A DNA stretch of 64,000 nucleotides from Amorphophallus konjac. Its lineage: Eukaryota; Streptophyta; Magnoliopsida; Alismatales; Araceae. The translations under genes were made by a program, and so were the position numbers. Under the pieces are notes generated by a model that ran no database searches, was not told where the DNA came from, and saw only the letters and a list, made by a program, of their open reading frames with translations. This document shows positions 21,155 through 32,684 of this stretch, one piece after another. The first letter of the stretch is position 1; every line of letters starts with the position of its first letter. The DNA lies in contig CM040127.1 in NCBI GenBank assembly GCA_022559845.1, positions 32,636,708-32,700,707 on the forward strand. Direction: 5' to 3'.

Positions 21155-24100
21155 TTGAGTGACCTTCTTTATCCCTCCGCTGAGGGGTCCTTTCCTGTAC
21201 ATTCTTCAACTTCTTCTTCGTCTGTAGAACAAGTCAGTCAGGTTAGGAATAATGAGTCAAGGGTAGTGCCTAGAAGAAAATCCAAGGGTAGGCAAATTCC
21301 TCGTCGATTTCTTCTAGATTTAACCAATAGGTGTCAAGCCTTTCTAGCCATTCCTCAATTGCTAGAGAATCCCATCCAACTGTCGGAGTTAGAATGTGAG
21401 GAGGATGATACAATTGATGAGGGGTATGGAGTTTATGAGCTCACAGATGAAGAGTACCCTATTGAAGAAGGGGACGAAGAATATGAGGACGCGGCCGACG
21501 CATATGCTAGCGGAATGAGGAGATTTGACGAACCATCAGTCGCTATAGAAGAACCCACCAAAGAAATTAACCTGGGGACCGAGGAAGACTCTAGGATCGT
21601 CATCATAAGCAATAATTTGCCGCCATCTGAAGAAGAAAAATTGATCGAGGTTCTCAAGGAGTACAGGGACACGTTCGCAAGGATCTACGAGGATATACCG
21701 GGACTGGTCGAACACCGTTTAACGCTAAAACCAGGGTCCATCTCGGTCAAGCAGAGGTTAAAACGTTTCCACCCCCAGATAGCTTTGAAGATGAAGGAGG
21801 AAGTCGATAAGCTCCACAAAGCCATGTTTATTAGAGTCGTCCTATATTCTTAATGGGTGGCAAACATTGTCCCGGTCATGAAAAAGGATGGAAAGGTGAG
21901 AATCTGTATCGATTTTCGGGACCTTAACCGCGCGTGTCCAAAAGATGATTTCCCCTTCCTCACATCGACGTGTTGGTTGATAACACAGCAGGCTATGAAA
22001 CTCTCTCGTTTATGGATGAATTTTCGGGGTATAATCAGATTCGTTTGGCGGAAGAGGATCAGGAGAAGACATCATTCACCACATCCTGGGGAACTTACTG
22101 TTATTTAGTCATGCCGTTTGGCTTGAAGAATGCTGGAGCTACTTATCAAAGGGCTATGATGGTAATATTTCATGACATGATGCATGTGTATTTAGAGGTG
22201 TATGTGGATGATTTACTGATGAAATCCAGGACTAGGGCAGAACACTCAAGAGTTCTAGCTAAAGTGCTGCAAAGATCAAGGGAGTTCAATTTGAAAATGA
22301 ATCCAAAAAAGTGCGTATTTGGTGTCTCGTCGGGTAAATTGCTTGGTTTCATTGTGAGTAAGAGGGGTATTGAAATAGATCCCAACAAAGCTAAAGCAAT
22401 TAGGGATATGCCACCTCCGAAAAACCTGAGAGAAGTTCGAGGGTTAATCGGAAGGTTACAATTCATTCGTCGATTTGTGTCCCAGCACTCGCAAAGGTGC
22501 AAACCTTTCTATGAGTTGACTAAGTCAGGAGTAGAATTCAGTTGGAATTCTAAATGTCAAAAAGCTTTTGAAGGATTGAAGGAATATCTGGCCAATCCAC
22601 CCGTCCTAATTCCACCCACGCCAGATAAACATTTAATCCTTTACATCTCGGTCCTGGACGACTCCGTGGGAGCTGTCCTAGCACAAGCCGATGAAGCGGG
22701 CAAAGAAAGGGCGACCTATTATTTGTCCAAACTCTTCAACCCCTGTGAGCAGAAGTACACAGCTATGGAGAAAACTTGTGCCGCCCTTGTCTGGGTAGTG
22801 CAGAAGTTGAAACATTACTTTCTAGCTCATGAAGTCCATCTGATTGCCCGAATGAACCCTATCAAGTTCCTTCTGGAAAAATCTATCCTTACGGATAGAT
22901 TAGCACGCTGGCAAAGCTTTCTTTCTCAGTTTGACATCGTCTACATCCAGCAAAAGGTAATCAAAGGGTATGCTATAGCTGAGCATCTCGCTCACCATCC
23001 TCTTCCCAAATTCGATCCTGTCCAGTCAGAGTTTCCAGATGAGGAACTAATGTCCATCAACCAATCAGATGATTACATGTGGACATTACATTTTGATGGA
23101 GCTCTAAATTCCGAAGGGAAAGGAATCGGCATTGCCCTCCTATCGCCTGAAGGCCTTACATTCCCACTGGCATACCAGCTCAAATTCTCCGTTACCAACA
23201 ATATAGCTGAATATGAAGCTCTTCTAGCTGGCCTGGAACTCGCTCATTCTTTTCGTATCACTGAATTGCGAGTCGTAGGTGATAGTCAACTCATTCTTCG
23301 TCAGGTGCTCACCAAATATCGCACTCGCGATCCCAAGCTCAAGCCATACCAAGAACTCACTACTGCCTTTGCCAAACTGTTCACCAAATTGATCTTTGTC
23401 CATGTCCCTCGTCATCAGAATATTCTGGCCGATGCCCTCGCCTCGTTGGCATCATCTTTAAGATTCCCTCTAGGAAGATGGTTTGAGTCCATTTCCATCT
23501 ACAAGCGTCACGCCCCTGCAATCGATGACGCTTCCTACGTAAATATCAAGGACATGATAGCAAGGAAGGCCCTACAGGAAGAAATCCTTGAGAAGAGGAA
23601 AATTGTGTTGACAGAGTTAGAAGAAGAATTGGCTGATGAGGAGAAGCCATGGTTTTATGAAATTGCCAAGTATTGCAAAGATCAATCCTACCCTGGAGAA
23701 GCCACATCGGAAGATAGAAAAGCCATAAGAAGAGTGGCACAGAGATACATGTTGGTCGGAGGAGTGCTGTATAAGAAAAGCCTTACTGGTGTTCTTCTAA
23801 GATGTCTCGATGAAGAGGAGGTCTGGAAATGCGTCGAGGAAGCACATTCTGGTGTGTGCGGTGGCCATGTGAATAGCCAAATGCTTGCCAAGAAAATCCT
23901 TTGGCAAGGCTTTTACTGGCCCACCATGGAAGAGGATTGTGCCGTCTATGTCCGCAGGTGTGTCAAGTGTCAATTTCACGCCGATAAAATCCATTCCCCA
24001 TCTTCTTCACTTCATCCAGTGTCTTCCCCATGGCCTTTCTCCATGTGGGCTTTCGATGTCATTGGTCCTCTTGGTAATCCTAACTCCCTCACTAAACAAA

Positions 24101-24900
24101 AATCATTCATCCTTACTGCAACGGAATACTTCACCAAATGGACCGAAGCCGAAGCTTACGTGGAGGTTAAAGCATCAACAGTCTGCAAATTCATCAAGAA
24201 GAACATCATCGCCAGGTTCGGCATTCTAAGCACAATCATCATCGACAATGGGCCGCAATTCATTTCTCAGGACCTTCAGGACCTCTGCAAAAGGTATAAA
24301 ATTACATTGCATCATACATCACCTTATTATCCACAAGGTAATGGCCAAGCAGAGGCCACTAACAAAATATTGATTAAAATCATAAAAAAGACCTGTGAGT
24401 CAAACAAGTTCTCGGATTGGCCAGAAAAGCTGATTGAGGCTTTATGGGCCTATCGCACTTCAATCCGTACTCCCACTGGGCACACTCCGTTCGCCCTTAC
24501 TTATGGGATGTAGGCGGTAGTTCCGTATGAAATCTTGGTTCCTTCTCTCAGGGTACAGTTGGACAAGGAGCTTCCCCTCGACGAACGTCGTGATTCACTC
24601 CTTGCCCAATTGGAACTCTTAGATGAGAAACGGCTAGCCGCTGCCGAGCATGCACGTGTATATCAGAACAGACTCACATATTTTTATCAAAAGAATGTCA
24701 TTGAAAGGAAATTTCAAGTCGATGAAATGGTAGTGAAAAGAATGTTTGTAAAACCTGGTCGGCCGCGTTCTAAACTCCAACACAATTGGGAAGGACCATA
24801 CGTAGTTCAGGCTGTGCATCCTGGCAATGCCTACAGGTTTGTAAATGCTGAGGGGATCGAGTTATCCCACCCTTGGAATGGGCTTTATCTTAAGAAATAG
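21155..24900 (+). pseudogene. Tat pol: RT, RNase H, second RNase H, integrase
   Basis: An acidic lead-in (21155-21650) is followed by YEDIPGLVEHRLTLKPGS. The RT part reads WVANIVPVMKKDGKVRICIDFRDLNRACPKD, LVMPFGLKNAGATYQRAM, and the catalytic YVDD at 22201-22212. The first RNase H spans about 22600-22990. A second, archaeal-like RNase H follows (LHFDGALNSEGKGIGIALLS, NNIAEYEALLAGLELA, VVGDSQLILRQV; about 23085-23460), which is diagnostic of Tat. Integrase has the H-H-C-C segment (AHSGVCGGH, CVKCQ; 23840-23970) and DDE residues in FDVIGPLG, IIDNGPQF and GNGQAEATNK (24050-24365). Damage: an in-frame stop at 21851, a one-base frame change near 21953, and a stop at 24511. The C-terminus ends at 24900 after SHPWNGLYLKK. 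Confidence 0.92.
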
Positions 24901-26760
24901 TACCCTTAAATAGGTGTACATAGTGTCAAAAAAATCATGAACGAAAAATAACAAAAAAATAGAAAACAATGAAAACAACAAAAATATGTATATATACAAC
25001 AACAAAAGAAAAAAATAAAAAAGAAGAAAAGAAGAAAAAAATAGAAAAGTCAAAATGCCAATGTTTGGAGATCACCATGTAATTAAGTGGCCTATTAAGA
25101 CTTGGTAGGTTCCGGGTCTTGGTTTGGCATAACCGTGGAGATCCCTGTCCGGCTAGTTCGGCTTATGCCCCCCTCAAAAGAAGGTAACATGCATGTACAC
25201 ATGTGTTCTATAAAAGATCGGTAGCATCGCTCATGGTGAGGCCTCACCCAGAAGGTCTCCAGAAGGCTTAAATCTTTATTCTCTCTTTCTTCGACCGAAT
25301 GAGACAGCCGGCGCCCTTAAAACGCTGAGCATCGGAAACACGAACATAACCCCTAGGGTAAGAGTAAGGCCCAATTCCTCGAGCATGGGTCAGAGCACGA
25401 GAAGAGGGCAGTGTCCCCATAGGCATCCAAGAGGGATTCCATAATGTCAAAATACTATGTCCCTTGCAAAAATATGTCAAGAAAAATCAGAAAAGAAGAA
25501 CAAAATCAAAATCAAGTGAAAAGCCTGGTCGTAACCGTGCCTGATCCCACAAATGAAACCCCTTTGACTGAAAGTCAAATTCTATACAAAAGGAGTCATG
25601 AGATGTAAATGCTCGAGATTTGGTCTGAAGTTGCCCGAAAGGGGAAGTTAAGTGCGCCCCTATTGGCTCGCCGGGTTAACGGTTTTGCCGGTCCTCTCAG
25701 GAGGTTTGCCCCCAATATTCTTCCTTCTTCCCCTAAAGATGAAGGCTCAATGGAGTTCCCGAAGGGTGAAGCTTGCCAAAGCTTGTAACCTCATTTCAAT
25801 ACAAACATATGGTTGTCCATTTTTGAAAAGTAAAAGCTGTTGTCGTGAAGGAGTCTCCGTGTTTCTGGCCGGTTAAGACCCTTATCTACCATCTTGATGT
25901 CTTCTTAGCCTGACCTCGGGCTTAGACCAATGCAAGCGCGTCACCTACGGTGCGACGGCGTCTGATTCCGGGTCAGCGTCGCGCGGTTGGTCGTTTGGGT
26001 TCCAAGGTGTTCCATTACATATCATCTAGAGTTGTGAGGAAATAGACCCGGGTCGGGCAAATCATTTACCTTGAACACTTTTTGGATGAATCCCTGTGGT
26101 CGGAAGCAACTGGGAGCCTAAGCATGGCATGACGGTATTGTCGTCAGGATAAGTCTTAGCCGGCGGGATTATCATTCGAGGAGTCTAGAGGCCCAAATCA
26201 ACCTAGATGTGCACTTAGGATGCCTGGGAGGTTAGTAAGAAACCCTTGTTCTCATGCAAGTCAGATGTTATATCGAGTGGTCATCGTGCATTAGCAAAAA
26301 CAAAAAAATATTAAACAAACCAAAAACAAACAAAAAACAACAAATCCAAAAACCCAAAAAAGAGGAGAAAAATGTATATGCACAAAAAAATGGAAATGTA
26401 AAAGACCACAAAAATAAATAAACAACAAAATACAAAAAAAATTGAATACACCTACATCACATCTTTGCATGATCACAGTTGTATGCAGCATTCATTTTAA
26501 ATTCTCGTTTGCATCCGTATGCTTGTCTGTCGCATTCATCATCATCTTTTATCATTGCCTTCGTTAATAAGGGCTTGCCCCTTGACTTGTTATCAAGGAC
26601 AGTTCAAAATCTCGTTTGCTTATTGGGCAAGGGGCAAGTCAGAACAGAAATACTAACTTGTTTGCTTAGATGTGTGCAGGGATTTGAGTAACTAAGAAAG
26701 AAGCAGAGACATTTTATTCCACTCACAACTGAAAATAAACAACAACCAAAAGAGTCTACA
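24901..26760. other. Tat region between pol and antisense gene 1
   Basis: This is the convergent 3' space of pol (plus) and gene 1 (minus). A-rich stretches (24930-25050 and 26290-26450) alternate with mixed sequence. No supported open frame, RNA gene or promoter is seen. The stop of gene 1 is at 26761. Confidence 0.5.
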
Positions 26761-29381
26761 TTAGGTTCTGCCCTCTTTCTCCACATTACTCGTCCCGCCA
26801 CTCTCCGGGCCAGACGCTCTTGAGGGTGCTACCCAACTACGAAAAGCGGTACTTCTACCGCTTTGTACTCCTCTTTCTGTCTCCACTCCCCGACGTCGAT
26901 CTGCGGGGGCAATAAGGAAGCTACTAACACGAAAGCCACGCTCTCGTGCTCTCCGGTAGCGTTCCTCGTCATCCTTCAGCCACTGCTCAGCAAGGCCGAG
27001 ACTGGTCCTCAATTCAAATAATTGGGCCTCCAGGGCCCTCTTCTCCTCTTTATCGGCCAATCTCTTGGCCTTTTCTCGTTCCCTGTCCCTTTCTCTCTCG
27101 GCGCGTTCTCTCTCTCTATCTTCTCTCTCCAGCTGAAGGGTGATCCTCAGCTCCACAGCGTCCCTAGAAAAGTCATCATCTGGATGACACTGTAGTTCCT
27201 CTTCCAGCTCAGCTATTTTATCTTCCTTCTGGGTGGCATGCGCAAGCGCCTCCTGTGTTTCTTTCTCCTGCCATACATCTCATCTCAGGCATATGCCAAT
27301 GCTTGAACGAGGGATATTAAATGGTGAGACCCTCACCTGTGCAGAAAGCATCCCTTCTGCCTCTGCGGCCCGTTGTGTGGCATGAGCAAGCTGCTCGTGG
27401 AGTAGATCCAACTCTGAAGTAGGAATCCATAGACTGGAAGAAACGCTGCCTGCCCCCATTGCCGATGAAACTGCATCAAGCTGGGCGTGCTGCGACACAT
27501 ATGAGGTGACATTAAGTGGTTAGCGCCATGAATTTGCAGTCATATCATGAGCATGTACATATACACTTACTGATGAACCCAGAGCCGCTCGGGTGTCATT
27601 CAACTCTTGCTCCGTGTTCGCCAAACGAGCTCGTAAGTTCGTTATTATGGTGTCACGGGCATCCTACAGTTATGGCTCTTGAGTTCACAAAAAATCAAAA
27701 AAAATAGAAATTGTAAAAGCCAAAAAAATATTTTTTTACTTTACCTCCACAAGCCCTCCAAGCTGGAGCCTCTCCGCATACATTGCTCTGTAGAGCCGTA
27801 CGTAATCTTCACTGTCTTGCGCTTGTGATTCCACGAGCGTGCCACCTCGTTGCCAGTCTTCATACTGTTCGGGGAAGCGCACCCTCCAATCAACACAGGT
27901 TGCCGGCCCACACGTCTTCTTCCCGACGCTAGGTGATGTGGTCATATCCACCCATTCCTGGGCAAGTCCTAGGGTCCTCATGATTAATCGTAGCCTTAGT
28001 GGCTCAATTTCGTTCAAACAATGGAGACAGAGGTCCCGTCCGAATCGGGCACGGCTTCCAATTACCCATGACTGGTCGACATCAACCATGTTTAAGTAAG
28101 GTCTCCAGTTCACCTATGTTAGGTTGTACATATCTTCTTAGTTACCCGAAAATACAAAAAAATGGTAAAACAAATGAACAAAACAAAAAAAATAGAAAAA
28201 AGTATCCTACCATCGTTGCAGGGAACTCTTGTAGCTCCCGTCTCAATACCATCAGTTGGTAGGATAATGGTGCTGTACTCATGATAGGTTGCCACAGCCT
28301 AGCCAACGGGATCGTCACTGGCCGCCAGTGTCGAGCTCTCCCCATTGGAATGTAATAGTAGCTCCATAGCTACACCATCATGTGTCATTGGCATCAATAA
28401 ATACAAAAAAAACATAAAACAAAAACCACAAAAAAAATAATCTTTTACCTGGATGAAGGGCGTAAACCCATTTATTGTCACCTCTCGGCCTGTCCTTTGC
28501 GACAGACCTGTGAATAGATGCGCTAGTATGGCAGCTCCCCAGGCGTACTGTCCTACCCTCTCCAAGTCCACGAGCAGCTCCAGGAAGCGGCAGTGTATGT
28601 TGTCTCCCTTGGAGCCCAGCAGCAACTTGCCCAACAGGAAGAGGAGGAACCTCCTCAGGTCCATATTGGTCCTCTCCCAGTTAATAGCATCCATGCAGTA
28701 TACGGCACGGGCACCTCTTTCTGCCCTTTCCATGAATTCCTCCAGGGACTCGTCATCCCGTGGACGAATGTCAGTAAGCCCTAACACCTCCATGATCGAT
28801 GCCTTAGCTACTGACCTGTTCTTCCGACCGTCAAGGTCCAGCCCCAACAACTTCTGGGCACCTTCTCGGTAGTCCGCATAGGTGACGCCAGTCACCGCTT
28901 CCCCATCTACCTTCAGGCCTGTGATGCGGACCATGTCTTCCAGGCTGGGCACCATGTGCCCCCACGGCATCAAGAATGCCCGGCTCACTGGGTCCCATCT
29001 TTCATGCAGTGCTTGGATCAGGGCAAGGTCGAGCTTAATTGGCTCGATTCGGAGGAAGGCCCCGAACCCCATTATGTCTAGCCTCGCCTTCTGGAAGGCC
29101 GGCAGATCTCGATATGCTGCTACTACCAGCTCCCACGAGATGTGCGATCGCATCATGCCCTGCACATACACAAGCGGTGAGAAAGGAGAGCCTTACTAAG
29201 CAAGAAAGGAGAAGAAAGGATGAAGAAAGGAACTAAGGGATCCACTTACAAGCTGTGATCGGGTCCTCTCACTGAGCTGCCCTTCGACTTCTGAGAGTCT
29301 CCTGGAGCTGCTACCAGATCTACTCCTCTTTGAGGAGCGGGAAGACTCACCTTCTGCTCTGAAGCTAGATTCACCCTCCAT
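26761..29381 (-). CDS. Antisense gene 1: plant mobile domain protein, seven exons
   Basis: Exons, minus strand: 29381-29250, 29159-28449, 28369-28211, 28113-27745, 27663-27571, 27489-27337, 27267-26761. Every intron begins GT (GTAAGT, GTAAAA, GTAGGA, GTAAAG, GTAAGT, GTGAGG), ends AG and is phase 0. The predicted protein is 707 residues. Exon 1 is Ser/Arg-rich (SSRSSKRSRSGSSSRR). Exons 2-4 carry the plant mobile domain (Pfam 'aminotransferase-like, plant mobile domain'): ISWELVVAAYRDLPAF, RWDPVSRAFLMPWGHMVPSL, EDMVRITGLKVDG, LAHLFTGLSQRTG, FIQLWSYYYIPMGR across the exon 2-3 join, and CLNEIEPLRLRLIMRTLGLAQEW. Exons 5-7 are coiled coil with a charged RERERAERERDREREKAKR run. ATG 29381 is chosen because the longer upstream opening lacks an ATG. 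A TATA box lies about 100 bp upstream. Host relatives (MAIN/MAIL) act in the nucleus in gene expression and transposon silencing; a role here is inference. No frame defect was found, unlike gag-pol of the same element. Confidence 0.85.
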
Positions 29382-29480
29382 TTTGAAAGTTGAGCAACAC
29401 TCACTACCCCCTTTACAAATCTTCACTCTTCGGGTCAGCTCTTACGACTCTGGTGCTTCCAAGTCGAGTGAAAAGGGAGG

Positions 29481-29490
29481 TATTTATAGG
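29481..29490 (-). promoter_or_regulatory. TATA box of antisense gene 1
   Basis: The minus strand reads CCTATAAATA. A start of transcription about 30 bp further would give a leader of roughly 70-75 nt before ATG 29381. Gene 2 has a comparable box at 45754-45763. Confidence 0.6.
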
Positions 29491-29584
29491 ATCGGAAAGG
29501 AGATGATCTGGATCTATCACCATCACCCCTATCGACAGCCCTTACGACAAGTCGCCCTCCCTTTACTTTTGCGGCCACTCTACC

Positions 29585-30010
29585 ATGTAGAGTGATCGAT
29601 TCGGAGGCGTGATTTTTTGACTTGTCATCCCTAGACGCGGTCCAAAGATTCCCCATGTTCATTGTCCCGTTGCGACTACTTTTAGCGTAAATGATAAAGT
29701 GGGGGACATTTATGCGAGAAACTAGGACCAAGGGTCGACGTTGTTGAAATTGGTGGTAGATTCCTTTGAAAGTCATGGCCATGGTACACTCGCGTGCCAT
29801 TTCGCCATGTGGAGTAAATGGAGCAGAGGCGTGATTTGTTGACCCGCCACCCCTGCGTGGTCTAAAAGATTCCCCATGTCCTTTGTCCTATCGCGACTGC
29901 TTTTGCCGCAAAGAAAGAAATGGAGGACATTCACGCGAGAAAAGAGCACAAAGAGCCGATATTGTTGAAGTCGATGGTAGATTCCCTTTGAAAATCATGG
30001 CTATCGTGAG
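29585..30010. repeat. Tandem duplication, period about 222 bp
   Basis: 29585-29790 and 29806-30010 are diverged copies. Landmarks are GAGGCGTGATTT, AAGATTCCCCATGT, GTCC-ATCGCGACT, GGGGACATT or GGAGGACATT, GCGAGAAA, GTTGTTGAA or ATTGTTGAAG, GGTAGATTCC and GAAA-TCATGGC. It lies upstream of gene 1 and could contain its distal control region. Confidence 0.75.
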
Positions 30011-30099
30011 TCCTCACTCCGTGTTTTAAGGTGACATCTCGTCGAGCGCGTCTCGCGGGAACCCATGTGATGGAGAAGAGCCGTAGAGGAGAAGGAATG

Positions 30100-32519
30100 T
30101 GTAATATCCCGGACCTTTCGGATCCTTCTTCGTGGGTCCCGGATCTGGTTTTTGGAGCGTCCGACTCTGTTGTGTGCGAAATTTCGTTTCGGACATCTTT
30201 CGTGTTCGGATCGGCGCGATCCGGAGTCGTTTCGGAGGCCCGGAGGCGTTCCGCGGCTTTTCCGCGTGTGTTTTCTGATTTCCGGTGTGTGTTTCGGCTT
30301 TTTCTTTGGAAGCTCGCTGCGGGCGAACCGGGCGGTTCACCCGGGCACGAGTGGTACCGTTGCGATCGGTGCGATCCGAGGATTCCGGAAATGTATTTTT
30401 CTATTTTCAGTATTTTTCTAAAAATTCAAATTTTCTATATAGCCCTAATTCTTTTTCTTTTTCTTTTCTTCTTTCTCTTTCTTCTTCTTCTTTCTCCTTC
30501 CTTCCCCAACCGTGACCGCACCCTCTCTCTCCCTCTCTCCCATTCGGGCGCGGCAGACCCCTCCCCCGCTGTTGATGGCGGCAGGGCGACGGCGCGGACG
30601 CGTGGGTGACGGCGAGGCGATCTCGTGGGTGTGCGGCGAGCGTGGGAAGCGTGGGGAGGCGAGGTTTCTAAAAGCGTTCTTCGTGGTTTGTGGGCGATTC
30701 AGCGGAGCATTCGCTCCATTGAGGTAGGGTGACGTTCCTTAGCCTCTTGCCGTTCATTCCCGTGATTTGTAGGCCGCGGGGAGGCCGAGAGGGGCTTGTT
30801 TGAGCATTTTGGGGTTTTTCCATGATTTGGGGAGAGCTCGCCCGATCTATGGATTTGATGCATGATTTCGTGTTTTGATGGCCTAGAATCATGCTAGGGG
30901 TCCCCAGGGGTCTTCCCCTTTATTTTCCCCCTCTCCTGTGGAGGTATGGGGGCGTGGTTGGAATTTTTGGGCATTTCTACCGTTTTCGGGCGCGGACTGA
31001 GAACGCGCTATACTCCAGTAGCGCGTTCTTGAGTGTCGCGCTGCCCCGACGGGGCACGTTCATCGGAGAAGATGAACAGTAGGGCGGTTCGTGTCGCGCT
31101 ATGGGGTCCTAGCGCGATTAGCCTTGTCGCGCTAGGAGGACCTAGCGCGATGGTCCTTGTCGCGCTAGGGTTCCCTAGCGTGATCTCCCCTGTCGCGCTA
31201 GGGAGTCCTAGCGCGATCTTCCAAGTCGCGCTAGGGGACCCTAGCGCGTTCTTCCTTGTTGCGCTAGGTGTCCCTAGCGCGATCTTTTCCGTTGTCGGGT
31301 GTTCCCCTTGGGCCGTGTGTGTGTCCTGGGCACCCCGTGGAGTTCCGTGACCGTGTCTTCGGGCGTCCGGAGATTTCGGTTGCCTTGGTCATGTGTTTGG
31401 CCATGGGCAGTGTGTCCGTTTTCTTCCGACTGCGGTCACCGTGCGATGGTGATGGTACGTGGGACGGCCCCCGTACTTCGTCAGGTTCGGACGTTATTTT
31501 CCGTTGGTTTGAGAGTCTACTCCTTCAGTGACCCTCCACTAGTCGTAGCCTACTAGTACGCGTGTGCTAGTCGCACCAGGGAGTGGTGTACGGGCCGACC
31601 TTTAGAGACGGTTTGTGGACCGGTTACCGTCGGGCCCCACATCTTGCAGCCAGAGTCCGGCTGAGGAGAAAACCGGTCAGAGGGCCAGACCAGGGACGCG
31701 CGGTCTGTGTGTTCACACGTGGTTGGGGGATGTTGGACCCACGTCGACGGGCGTGACCCCAGCTAGTCACTTGTTTGTGTTTACTTGTACGATGTTTGCG
31801 CCTCGGGTAGGACCTACCACGTCAGGCGGTTCACCTGAGGTGCGGTGTAAGACGTCAGGGGACGCTACCGGCTGTGCTTCTAGTGGGTGGTACTCCTGTC
31901 GAGTACGGAGTGACAGACTGTCAGTCGTGTGTTTCCGACCTTCAGATTTTGGCGGTTCGACCGTTGAGTTTCGGTCTTCTCGTACCGTGGCACGTGTGTC
32001 GATTTGCGTGCCATAGGGTCTAGTTCTGTAGAGTACATGGCTTTCCTTTCCGAGGTACTTTCCTACCGCTAGAGTAGTGGTTTCTCATTTTACGAGGTAG
32101 GGTTCGAGTGATCCCTACTGAGTCTTGTTCCGAGACTCATTCCCTGCGTGTTTTCACCGTGTTTCAGGTGAGGCGCCACCTTCGGGGAGTGCGTCAGGCG
32201 TGCAGCGTGGTGCGGGTGCCCAGAGGTAGTGCCAGAGGTCAGAGCCGGGGTATGCCCCGTGTAGCTGTACTTTTCTTTCTTGTCACTGTACTAGTCGTGG
32301 ACTACTGTTGCTGCTGTTGTTATTTCTGTTGTGGACCATGAAAAATGTTAATTTATCTCCTGCTTAATATTATAACTGTTTAATTTCTGCAATTACTCGT
32401 GATACTTGTGTAGTCTCCACACCATCCTTTTAACCATTCCGAGTCTTCGGGCTCGTGGGTGGCGGTGCGAGTCTCGGGTTATCGGGCCTTCCCGATAATC
32501 GGATTCTCGGGTCGTTACA
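30100..32519 (+). repeat. Tekay left LTR
   Basis: It runs TGTAATATCCCGG...GGGTCGTTACA, matches 37445-39865, and has a related solo LTR at 12636-15208. It holds a CT-rich part (30430-30545), a 33-bp palindromic array (31093-31290), and a TGTTGCTGCTGTTG stretch near 32305. Open frames in it are repeat- or composition-derived. Confidence 0.95.
31093..31290. repeat. Six 33-bp palindromic units in Tekay left LTR
   Basis: There are exactly six units of 33 bp, each GTCGCGCTAGG-NNN-CCTAGCGCGA followed by a variable tail of about 9 bp. The arms GCGCTAGG/CCTAGCGC are self-complementary, so the transcript would form a row of hairpins. Because 33 is a multiple of three, both strands stay open and read as 11-residue repeats (VALGxPSAIxx), which I regard as a by-product. 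Confidence 0.92.
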
Positions 32520-32521
32520 GC

Positions 32522-32537
32522 TGGTATCAGAGCGCGG
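32522..32537 (+). promoter_or_regulatory. Tekay primer-binding site
   Basis: TGGTATCAGAGCGCGG starts two bases after the left LTR. It is a tRNA-Met primer site of plant gypsy elements. Confidence 0.85.
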
Positions 32538-32684
32538 TTGTGGAATTACATGAGAATCATAGGTAATTGTAGTGGTCCACTAGTCCACAACGATGATGTA
32601 CAGGTGACGCTTGCATTGGGCATCGTGCGTTTTTATTGACCTTGCCGTTTTTCGTGTTTTCTGTCTTATGCTTCAGGAGCGAGT

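Noticed and set aside
24901..26760. Searched for a third antisense gene or tRNA-like sequence downstream of gene 1
   Set aside because: Only short, unsupported open stretches and A-rich tracts were seen.
29381..29426. Upstream extension of antisense gene 1 by 15 codons
   Set aside because: Its first codon is GTG; the first in-frame ATG is at 29381.
31033..31350. Open frames with 11-residue repeats (VALGxPSAI) on both strands
   Set aside because: Explained by a palindromic 33-bp unit whose length is a multiple of three; inside an LTR, no other coding evidence.
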